DNA of 15,717 nt, from NCBI GenBank assembly GCA_002425405.1, contig DIME01000097.1, positions 1 through 15,717 of the forward strand, in the 5' to 3' direction. This document shows positions 1 to 5,845 of the stretch, piece after piece. Every line of letters starts with the position of its first letter. Position 1 is the first letter of the stretch. The notes under the pieces are model-generated. The model was not told where the DNA came from, made no database searches, and worked only from the letters and a program-made list of their open reading frames with translations. Both the position numbers and the translations under genes were made by a program. This stretch comes from Candidatus Accumulibacter vicinus (lineage in GTDB: Bacteria > Pseudomonadota > Gammaproteobacteria > Burkholderiales > Rhodocyclaceae).

Positions 1-231
1 CCGTATTTCTGTCGAACTCGGGGGGCAAGTACGCCCGCGATGAGGATGGCGATGGGTTCCATGAGGTCCATGTCAGGCTTCTGGTCATTGCTACGCTCCT
101 GGTGACGTCCCCATCGGGGACGCTCACAGGAGAAACTTCCCATCTACTTGGGCTTTTTCCAATTCGTGCACAACGCCAGAATCCGTGGCAAAGGCTTGCT
201 GAAACCTCTCCTCAATGCCCTTCTGGCTTAA
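1..231 (+). pseudogene. Decayed C-terminal end of an IS1595-type transposase
   Basis: This is a broken transposase tail that enters from the left edge of the window. From base 3 one frame reads YARDEDGDGFHEVHV, ending at base 74. Similarity then moves to another frame from base 76 (GFWSLLRSW), runs into an in-frame TGA at 103-105, continues as RPHRGRSQEKLPIYLGFF and FVHNARIRGKGLL, and stops with TAA at 229-231. From memory, the order EVHV, EGFWSLLRSWLRPHRG, SQEKLP, YLGFF is the conserved C-terminus of IS1595/ISXO2-type DDE transposases. One small deletion near base 75 and one nonsense change therefore explain the reading. The gene cannot make an active transposase. The family name rests on recalled sequence pattern only, so it is moderately sure; that the stretch is a decayed coding sequence is more certain. 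Confidence 0.55.
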
Positions 232-262
232 TGTGAAAGTCGCGTATGCGACTCACGAATCT

Positions 263-287
263 CCCCTCCCCCCGCGCGGGGGAGGGG
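263..287. repeat. GC-rich intergenic hairpin
   Basis: CCCCTCCCCC and GGGGGAGGGG arms flank a CGCGC centre, and one unpaired C is the only defect. It is followed by a second G-rich run to base 300. It resembles the C/G-rich repetitive hairpins scattered between genes in many proteobacteria. It lies about 260 bases beyond the stop of the RTX gene and has no T tract, so I do not call it a terminator. Confidence 0.4.
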
Positions 288-300
288 TTGGGGGAGAGGG

Positions 301-352
301 AAACGGTCATGACTTTCATGATCGGGGGTGCCTGGAAAAGTCATGACCGTTT
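301..352. repeat. Perfect 16-bp inverted repeat with 20-bp loop
   Basis: AAACGGTCATGACTTT at 301-316 is exactly reversed and complemented at 337-352. Each arm contains the 8-bp palindrome GTCATGAC. The repeat sits between two transposase remnants. It could be a pair of insertion-sequence ends left after deletion of the interior, a miniature element, or an operator. No target duplication is evident. Confidence 0.7.
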
Positions 353-353
353 G

Positions 354-478
354 GAGAGTGCGGGTCGATCGCTTCAATTGGTTCCGGCCAGGGCATGACC
401 TGTTCCCTCTCCGCCAGAAACTGCTCTCGTCGCCTGACCCTTCTTGCCCTCAACCTAGGAATTACTGATCTTCTTCAT
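354..478 (-). pseudogene. Decayed N-terminal end of an IS5-type transposase
   Basis: On the minus strand one frame reads VRRREQFLAEREQVMPWPEP followed by IEAIDPHS. This matches the remembered N-terminal block of IS5-family transposases (TRREQFLAEMEQVVPW...LIEPHYP). An ATG at 478-476 opens a different frame (MKKISNS, then TAG), so a frameshift lies between the start and the conserved block. Similarity ends at about base 354, right against the inverted repeat at 337-352, and nothing of the catalytic domain follows. It is a truncated, inactive remnant. The assignment is pattern-based and moderately confident. Confidence 0.5.
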
Positions 479-547
479 CGGGCAATTCGGGCTGCGTTGG
501 AATGACCAAACTATACCATAACAATTTCTGGCGGTTAAATCAGCGGT

Positions 548-1729
548 TCATGAAACAAACACAATATTTCCTGCACTCAATCCTGCAATATCAACACCGA
601 CCAGGGTGACGGTATTGTTATTGCCCAAGTCGATGCTCAGGTTGTCTCCTGAAATAGTGATGTGCTGAATGAGACTGCTCAGGTTCGTAATATTGGAGCC
701 ATTAATCCCGGCGTCGATCTGAATTTTGTCAGTTGCAGCATGAAAGTTGAAAATTCTATCTTTTCCGCTATTGTTATGGAATGAAAAAACATTATATGAT
801 CTGCCGGCAGAGTTGTCGGCAACACTTTGTGTGATGGAAGTGAAGGCATTGATTGGCATGTTTGGTGTGAAGGGGTTGCTGGCCAGATATTGAGCCAACT
901 GGCTGGTTTTATGACCGCCGGCAACCAGAATGTCATTGCCGGCGCCGCCATCCATGACATTGGTACCTATATCAGCATAACCTCCGCCGAATATAAAATC
1001 ATTGCCCGCCCCGCCGGATAGCAGAAAGTCACCGACATTGGCTCCTTCGATGATGTCATTGCCGGCGCCGCCACGGAGACCGTCAATATTGTCCAGTTGA
1101 TTGAGCAAGTGTAAATCCAGACTCTTGGCATCGGTTGCGGCTAGAATACGGTCCCATAAGAATTGATGAAAACTGGCGTTCTGCGTACCATCCGCCGAAG
1201 TTCGTTCCATCGCACTGATTACACCATCCACGGGTTCCCCGGCAACATTCAATACGCCAGGGAGGGAAATATCCACATTGCCCGTGATCATGGTCGCGGC
1301 GACATTGATCTTGAGATCCGGGTAATTCGTGCTCAAGGAGGACTGGATGGTTGTGGTCAGGCTTCTGAGCATGGCATCCTGAATGGTCTCGTTCAAGGCC
1401 AGTTCGACAATGCGAATATCTGCCAATACAGTGATCCCATTGTTCAGGTTTGCGGTATACGCGGTAGTCGGATAGGCCGACTGATCTGCAGCAACGACGA
1501 TATACCCAGGAAAAGCATCGCGTACCGCTTGCTTCGCGATGTCATACTGATTGAACCCCGTTTTCGGATCCACATGGCTAACGAAGCCCAACTGATTCGG
1601 GAAATTGGACGACAGCACCCCTAATTCAGCACTGGTGATCTGGTTCTGAAGAGTGGCAACCTCTGTCGCTGTCGGATAAAAGGGGATCCCGTTTCTGACT
1701 CCAATGATGTCAAGACTGATTACAGGCAT
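548..1729 (-). CDS. RTX (hemolysin-type calcium-binding) exoprotein
   Basis: This 393-residue protein is probably exported by a type I secretion system and folds on calcium outside the cell. Nonapeptide-type RTX repeats are seen at residues 220-229 (GGAGNDIIEG), 239-248 (GGAGNDFIFG) and 261-272 (GGAGNDILVAGG). A C-terminal segment (about 323-393, DRIFNFHAATDKIQID and a hydrophobic end, NIVFVS) looks like the RTX secretion-signal region. There is no N-terminal signal peptide, as expected for this route. Residues 1-210 match nothing I recognise; no protease zinc motif is evident. The ATG has a strong GAGGAG site eight bases upstream. The base composition is visibly more AT-rich than the genes from 2550 on, and decayed insertion sequences lie downstream, so acquisition by transfer is plausible. 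No type I exporter genes are in the window. Whether it is an adhesin, enzyme or surface-layer-like protein cannot be told. Confidence 0.9.
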   Translation of the reverse strand: MPVISLDIIGVRNGIPFYPTATEVATLQNQITSAELGVLSSNFPNQLGFVSHVDPKTGFNQYDIAKQAVRDAFPGYIVVAADQSAYPTTAYTANLNNGITVLADIRIVELALNETIQDAMLRSLTTTIQSSLSTNYPDLKINVAATMITGNVDISLPGVLNVAGEPVDGVISAMERTSADGTQNASFHQFLWDRILAATDAKSLDLHLLNQLDNIDGLRGGAGNDIIEGANVGDFLLSGGAGNDFIFGGGYADIGTNVMDGGAGNDILVAGGHKTSQLAQYLASNPFTPNMPINAFTSITQSVADNSAGRSYNVFSFHNNSGKDRIFNFHAATDKIQIDAGINGSNITNLSSLIQHITISGDNLSIDLGNNNTVTLVGVDIAGLSAGNIVFVS

Positions 1730-1815
1730 TTCTATTTCTCCTCAATTGCTGGGTGTAAGAGTTCTTCGAACTGTGCGAGCAGAAGCTGGCGAGTTCGAGC
1801 GGTGGGCCGAAACAA

Positions 1816-1845
1816 AAAATATGCGACAAACAAGTCATGAACCAA
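1816..1845 (-). promoter_or_regulatory. Possible promoter for the RTX gene
   Basis: On the minus strand TTGGTT and TATTTT are separated by 18 bases in the 133-base gap upstream of the RTX gene, which suggests it has its own promoter. A short inverted repeat AGTTC-ttc-GAACT (1760-1772) lies between this site and the start codon and might be an operator. The match to a sigma-70 consensus is only partial. Confidence 0.2.
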
Positions 1846-1862
1846 CCATGCTGAATGATTTC

Positions 1863-2432
1863 CTAAGTCTGGATCAACTTCAGCAAGCTTTCTTCGGCAA
1901 ATACATCCCGATAAAACGTCAGTTGCTCGGTCTTGAGATAACAGCCTCCCCGGTGACCACGACGAACCCAGGTGACGTTGCCCTTGGCAAGAGTTTCATT
2001 GGTGATGTCATCCACGCACTTCCATTCGAAGTAGGTATGCTCGCCATAGAACATCACAATCGGCCAGCACATGGTGACTCCGGGTTGGGCGATTAATGCC
2101 CACCAATGCTTCTCGCGTTCCTTCTGTTGCTCCACTCCCTGATAGGGCCCATCCTGGCAAAAATAGACAAGATCATTTCTATATTCACCTGTCAAGATAT
2201 CACCGCGACCTTGCCTTAATGCCTCGCAATGGGTGGGCCACCACTCCATGTTTTCTTTTTCAATTTGCGCCAGGGTATAATTCGAATCAATCGCCGGTAA
2301 TTCCTCTTCTTTCATCGCGACGATTCTCTCGCCAAACTCGATAAGCTCTGCCTGCAATGCGGGGGAGACCAGATTGGGTCGAGAATAGTCTGCGGATAAT
2401 TTTTCATAATAGCTTGCTTTGTGTTTTGTCAT
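1863..2432 (-). CDS. NTF2/SnoaL-like protein of unknown function
   Basis: This 189-residue soluble protein has no signal peptide or membrane segment. After a helical N-terminus (about 1-55), residues 58-180 read like a cone-shaped alpha+beta NTF2/SnoaL fold: a WWPTHCEALRQG helix, then strands around YRNDLVYFCQDGPYQG, VTMCWPIVMFYGEHTYFEWKC and LAKGNVTWVRRGHRGGCYLK. Such folds serve as polyketide cyclases, dehydratases, steroid isomerases or simple ligand binders. No catalytic set can be assigned with certainty. An upstream in-frame extension to 2477 is open, but the ATG at 2432 has an AAGGAG site six bases away and is preferred. It is separated from the kinase gene by about 117 bases and precedes the RTX gene on the same strand; shared function is not evident. 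Its AT content resembles the RTX gene more than the glycogen cluster. Confidence 0.8.
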   Translation of the reverse strand: MTKHKASYYEKLSADYSRPNLVSPALQAELIEFGERIVAMKEEELPAIDSNYTLAQIEKENMEWWPTHCEALRQGRGDILTGEYRNDLVYFCQDGPYQGVEQQKEREKHWWALIAQPGVTMCWPIVMFYGEHTYFEWKCVDDITNETLAKGNVTWVRRGHRGGCYLKTEQLTFYRDVFAEESLLKLIQT

Positions 2433-2497
2433 GAGTATCTCCTTCAAATTTGAGAAGCAAATCGCAGTAGGGGCCATTTTGACAGCAGTACCCCCGG

Positions 2498-2524
2498 CCT
2501 GCTCGGTATGTGCCGGTGAGCAGG
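2498..2524. other. Hairpin downstream of the kinase gene
   Basis: CCTGCTC (2498-2504) pairs with GAGCAGG (2518-2524) across a 13-base loop in the gap after the RsbW-like gene. It could weakly end transcription of the glycogen/partner-switch cluster, but there is no U tract on the minus strand. Confidence 0.25.
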
Positions 2525-2549
2525 TCGATTTTGCCAGACCAGCCAGAGG

Positions 2550-2972
2550 TCAGCGGGGCCGTTCGACTTCAAGAATGTTGCGGTTGACCTGGTCGCAACG
2601 CTGATAGTCGAAGCGATCGACGCCTTGCAGCGCGAGGTAGATTCCGAGCCCGCCGATATCACGTTCCGATAACGGTTTGTCGAGGTCTTCTGCAGTCGGC
2701 ATGTCGCGCGCACGGGGGTCGTAAGCGACGCCTGTATCCTCGAGGATGACGGTCAGCTTATCGTCCTCTGTTTCAATCGAAATCACGATATCGCCCGTCA
2801 AACCTTGTTCCTGGTAGCCGTGGGTGATGATGTTGGTGGCGATCTCATCCACGGCCAGGGTCAGACGATAAGTCGCCGACCCGTCCAGTCCTGTCTCGAT
2901 GCACGCCTCGGTGACCAGATGACGAATGGCCGAGAGCGCTGCCAGATTGGCCGGAATGCTGTGCCTTGCCAT
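2550..2972 (-). CDS. RsbW-type anti-sigma/serine kinase (HATPase_c)
   Basis: This 140-residue GHKL-ATPase-fold protein belongs to the RsbW/SpoIIAB type. Family members bind and inhibit a partner (often a sigma factor) and inactivate STAS antagonists by serine phosphorylation. Seen here: the N box VDEIATNIITHGY (residues 41-53, Asn47 for Mg-ATP), the G1 box EDTGVAYDP (78-86, Asp79) and the glycine-rich RDIGGLGIYLALQGVDRFDY (104-123). It is last in the five-gene glycogen cluster and starts about 20 bases after the preceding STAS stop, so the STAS protein is its likely substrate. The ATG at 2972 fits family length. An in-frame TTG at 3029 would add 19 residues and overlap the STAS gene; neither start has a clear ribosome binding site. 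No sigma factor gene lies nearby, so its output partner is unknown. Confidence 0.9.
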   Translation of the reverse strand: MARHSIPANLAALSAIRHLVTEACIETGLDGSATYRLTLAVDEIATNIITHGYQEQGLTGDIVISIETEDDKLTVILEDTGVAYDPRARDMPTAEDLDKPLSERDIGGLGIYLALQGVDRFDYQRCDQVNRNILEVERPR

Positions 2973-2991
2973 GACCGGGCGGGCGCCAAGC

Positions 2992-3309
2992 TCAGGGGTA
3001 GCTTTCCTGAAGGTAAACCGACTGGTCAAAGCCGCTCATCTGCAAGGTGTTGAGGACGGGGCCCGTGGCGCCGACAACATGTATGCCGACCTCGCTTCCC
3101 ATCCGCTGCTTGGCGAATACCAGTACGCGCAGGCCAGCGCTGGCCATGAATTGCAGCTTGTTCACGAAGAGCACGAGCTTTTCGGGTTTTTCCTGGGCCA
3201 GGCGCTCGATTGCCGTACGGAATTCTCCGGCCACGGCTGCGTCGAGTTCGCCCTCGAGCGTGATCCATGCCTCGCGGCCCCTGGTTTCCACTGTGGTACT
3301 GAATGTCAT
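2992..3309 (-). CDS. STAS-domain anti-sigma factor antagonist (RsbV/SpoIIAA type)
   Basis: A single STAS domain fills the whole 105 residues. The pattern GELDAAVAGEFRTAIERL (20-37), the strand KLVLFVNKLQFM and the loop MASAGLRVLVFA (55-66) are typical of SpoIIAA/RsbV proteins. By alignment Ser57 is the phospho-acceptor used by RsbW-type kinases. A conserved Asp usually comes just before this serine; here it is Ala56. In family logic the unphosphorylated form binds the kinase and frees its target, while a SpoIIE phosphatase restores it. The gene follows glgX by 21 bases and precedes the kinase gene, with a GGAG site eight bases before the ATG. It is one of two STAS genes flanking glgX. Confidence 0.93.
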   Translation of the reverse strand: MTFSTTVETRGREAWITLEGELDAAVAGEFRTAIERLAQEKPEKLVLFVNKLQFMASAGLRVLVFAKQRMGSEVGIHVVGATGPVLNTLQMSGFDQSVYLQESYP

Positions 3310-3330
3310 GTTCCTGTCTCCAAAGAATGA

Positions 3331-5466
3331 TCAAGTTGCCTGGTCCTGCAGCCGTGGGCGCCCGATCAGTATCACCACCGCTCGCTCGCCAACCAGAAAG
3401 CTGCGCAGATTCTCTTCCAGTTTGACTTCCTGGCCGGGTTCCCGGATGTCATCGGGGGCGGGCAAGCCGGTATTGGCGAACAGATACCAGTGATAGTTGG
3501 CGGGCAGTTCAGGTAATTCGAAGGGGAGGGCATCCCAATAACAGTTGATGGCCATGTACAGCACCGGACTGACATTTCCCCCTTGTCCGGCCTGCCGCTC
3601 GCGGAGCATGAAGGCCAGGGTCCGTGCACCTGGCGACCAGTCGGCGCGCCAGGCTTGTGTGCCATGCCAGATGATGTCGGCCTGAGTGGGACTGCTCCCG
3701 AAGAACTCGCGGGCGCGCAAGAGCGGGTGTGCCTTGCGCAAGGCAATCATCCGGCGAGCGAAGTTGAACAGATTGCCGTGCCGTTCGTGCAACGTCCAGT
3801 CGAGCCAGTTCAGGTCATTGTCATGACAGTAGGTGTTGTTGTTGCCGCGCTGGGTTCGCCCGATCTCATCACCCATCAGGATCATCGGAACGCCGTGGCT
3901 CATCAGCAGAATTGCCAGGGCGTTCTTGATCATTCGCTGGCGCAGGTCATTGACCCCAGGATCGTTGGTTTCGCCCTCGACGCCACAGTTCCAGCTATGG
4001 TTGTCGTTGCCGCCGTCACGGTTCTGTTCGCCGTTGGCTTCGTTGTGCTTGTCGTTATAGGCGAACAGATCGTAGAGGGTGAAGCCGTCGTGGCAGGTGA
4101 TGAAGTTGATCGATGCAGTCGGACCGCGTTGGTTCCAGCCGTAGAGGTCCGGCGAGCCCTGAATGCGTTCGGCCATCACCGGGACCATTCCCTCGTCTCC
4201 CTTCAGGAAGCGTCGGATGTCGTCGCGGTACTTGCCGTTCCACTCGGCCCATCGTCCATATGCCGGGAAAGACCCGACCTGATACAGGCCGCCAGCGTCC
4301 CAGGCTTCAGCGATCAGCTTGCATTTGGCCAGGATGGGGTCGAAGGCCAGACTCTCGAGCAACGGCGGATTGGGTAAGGGGGCGCCGCTGGGAGCACGTC
4401 CCAGGATCGAGGCCAGATCGAAGCGGAAACCGTCGATGTGATATTCTGCTGCCCAGTAGCGCAGGCAGTCGAGAACCATGTTGCGGACCACCGGGCTGTT
4501 ACAGTTGAGCGTGTTGCCGCAGCCGCTGAAGTTGTAGTAGTAGCCCTCGGGAGTCAGCATGTAATAGGTCTGGTTGTCGATTCCCCGGAAGGAAAGTGTC
4601 GGACCCTGCTCGTTACCCTCGGCGGTATGGTTGAAAACCACGTCGAGAATGACTTCGATGCCGTTGCGGTGAAACTCCTTGACCAGGTTCTTGAACTCGT
4701 CCACCTCCATGCCGAAGGGTCCGGAGGCTGCAAAGCCAGCCTTGGGGGCGAAGAAACCGACCGTGCTGTAACCCCAGTAGTTGTACATCATTTCGCCGGT
4801 CAGCGGGTTGGGGCGGCTGTTTTCGAACTCGTCGAACTCGAAGATCGGCATCAGCTCGACGCAGTTCACCCCCAGCTTTTTCAGATAGGGGATCTTGGCC
4901 ATGATTCCAGCATAGGTGCCTGGATGTTTGACTCCGGCCGAAGGGTGGGCAGTGAAGCTGCGCGTGTGCAGTTCGTAGATCACCAGGTCCGCGAGCGGCG
5001 TTTCCAGGGGGCGGTCGTCCTCCCAATCAAAATCCTCGAAGATCAGTCGGGCACGGTGCGGGTAGCGGTCGTTCCAGTCGGGTAGTTTGCCCCACACCGT
5101 TCGGCCGCCGATTGCTTTGGCGTACGGATCGAGCAGAATCTTGCTCCGATCGAAGCGATGTCCGGCCACCGGATCCCAGGGGCCGTCCATGCGATAGCCA
5201 TACTCGATGCGCTCGTAGTCGAGGTCGAAGACCACCATGCACCAGGCGTTGCCGATACGGAAGGAGTCCGGGAACGGAATCTCCACCAGTGGCTCTGGCG
5301 CGCCCTTCTCGAAGAGTACCAAGGTACAGGAGGTGGCGTGGCCAGAGCTGATGGCGAAGTTGACGCCACCTGGTACCAGGGTGCTGCCAAATGGAAATAC
5401 ACGCCCTAGTCGGAACTTGTAGCCTTCGTGCTGGTGAGTCGGGTAGAAATCGATGCGGCTATCCAT
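3331..5466 (-). CDS. glgX: Glycogen debranching enzyme, GlgX/isoamylase type (GH13)
   Basis: This 711-residue cytoplasmic alpha-amylase-superfamily enzyme would hydrolyse alpha-1,6 branches of glycogen or of phosphorylase-trimmed limit dextrin. An N-terminal carbohydrate-binding beta domain (about 15-150) precedes a TIM barrel (about 160-580) and a C-terminal beta domain. The GH13 motifs are intact: DVVFNH (275-280), GFRFD with nucleophile Asp350, IAEAWD with acid/base Glu387, and FITCHD with His459/Asp460. WGYSTVGFFAPKAGF (231-245) and the GNNNTYCHDNDLNWLDW stretch are typical of the GlgX/isoamylase subfamily and argue against TreZ or amylase. The start overlaps nothing but is only one base from the upstream STAS stop (TGA-C-ATG), with a weak ribosome site, which suggests translational coupling. 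Having STAS genes on both sides is unusual for glgX and implies shared expression with a partner switch. The choice between strict debranching enzyme and isoamylase specificity cannot be made from sequence alone. Confidence 0.95.
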   Translation of the reverse strand: MDSRIDFYPTHQHEGYKFRLGRVFPFGSTLVPGGVNFAISSGHATSCTLVLFEKGAPEPLVEIPFPDSFRIGNAWCMVVFDLDYERIEYGYRMDGPWDPVAGHRFDRSKILLDPYAKAIGGRTVWGKLPDWNDRYPHRARLIFEDFDWEDDRPLETPLADLVIYELHTRSFTAHPSAGVKHPGTYAGIMAKIPYLKKLGVNCVELMPIFEFDEFENSRPNPLTGEMMYNYWGYSTVGFFAPKAGFAASGPFGMEVDEFKNLVKEFHRNGIEVILDVVFNHTAEGNEQGPTLSFRGIDNQTYYMLTPEGYYYNFSGCGNTLNCNSPVVRNMVLDCLRYWAAEYHIDGFRFDLASILGRAPSGAPLPNPPLLESLAFDPILAKCKLIAEAWDAGGLYQVGSFPAYGRWAEWNGKYRDDIRRFLKGDEGMVPVMAERIQGSPDLYGWNQRGPTASINFITCHDGFTLYDLFAYNDKHNEANGEQNRDGGNDNHSWNCGVEGETNDPGVNDLRQRMIKNALAILLMSHGVPMILMGDEIGRTQRGNNNTYCHDNDLNWLDWTLHERHGNLFNFARRMIALRKAHPLLRAREFFGSSPTQADIIWHGTQAWRADWSPGARTLAFMLRERQAGQGGNVSPVLYMAINCYWDALPFELPELPANYHWYLFANTGLPAPDDIREPGQEVKLEENLRSFLVGERAVVILIGRPRLQDQAT

Positions 5467-5467
5467 G

Positions 5468-5812
5468 TCACGCCTGCTTGAGGGCTGTCAGTGCCGCTTC
5501 GACGCTGTTCGCAACGGTAAAGAACTTGAGAAAACCGGTAATCTCCATGGTGTCCCGGATCGATTCCGCCAAACCGGCCAGAGCGACCCGGCCATTGTTC
5601 GCCGCTGCCTGGCGGTAGAGCAGGAGCAGCATCCGCAGACCGGCGCTGGACATATAGCTGACGCGGTTAAGGTCCAGGATCAGCGAATCGTTCTCCTGCA
5701 ACAGGGGCAGGATCTTGCTTTGCAAACTGGGCGCAGAACTGCCGTCAATCTCGCCAGCAACGGTTACGACTGTCATCCCGTCGCGGGGGAAAGCTTCAAC
5801 CTCGATCGACAT
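5468..5812 (-). CDS. STAS-domain anti-sigma factor antagonist (second copy)
   Basis: This 114-residue single STAS domain has GEIDGSSAPSLQSKI (20-34), SLILDLNRVSYM (43-54) and the phosphorylation loop MSSAGLRMLLLLY (54-66). Ser56 aligns with the phospho-serine of RsbV/SpoIIAA, and the preceding position is Ser55 instead of the usual Asp. The C-terminal ITGFLKFFTVANSVEAAL matches the closing helix and strand of the fold. It starts 33 bases after the epimerase-like gene, with an AAGGA site, and its stop is one base before the glgX start. It is clearly related to, but diverged from, the STAS protein at 2992-3309, so the single kinase may serve two antagonists, or one of them may serve another partner. 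Confidence 0.93.
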   Translation of the reverse strand: MSIEVEAFPRDGMTVVTVAGEIDGSSAPSLQSKILPLLQENDSLILDLNRVSYMSSAGLRMLLLLYRQAAANNGRVALAGLAESIRDTMEITGFLKFFTVANSVEAALTALKQA

Positions 5813-5845
5813 ATGCTTGAATCCTTCGCTGCGATTGATGCGGAG

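Noticed and set aside
395..505. 36-residue plus-strand open frame starting at an ATG in the left intergenic region
   Set aside because: It overlaps the IS5-type remnant on the other strand, has no ribosome binding site and resembles no protein.
2550..3029. TTG start at 3029 for the RsbW-like gene
   Set aside because: It adds 19 residues outside the usual kinase fold and overlaps the STAS gene by 38 bases without a ribosome binding site. The ATG at 2972 fits family length better, though the matter is not settled.
3583..5085. Long plus-strand open frames opposite glgX
   Set aside because: They mirror glgX codons, lack ribosome sites and recognisable motifs, and conflict with an unambiguous GH13 gene.
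3331..5466. Reading glgX as maltooligosyltrehalose trehalohydrolase or a plain alpha-amylase
   Set aside because: The N-terminal domain, the WGYSTVGFFAPKAGF stretch and the GNNNTYCHDNDLNWLDW region are of GlgX/isoamylase type, and no treY or treS genes are nearby.
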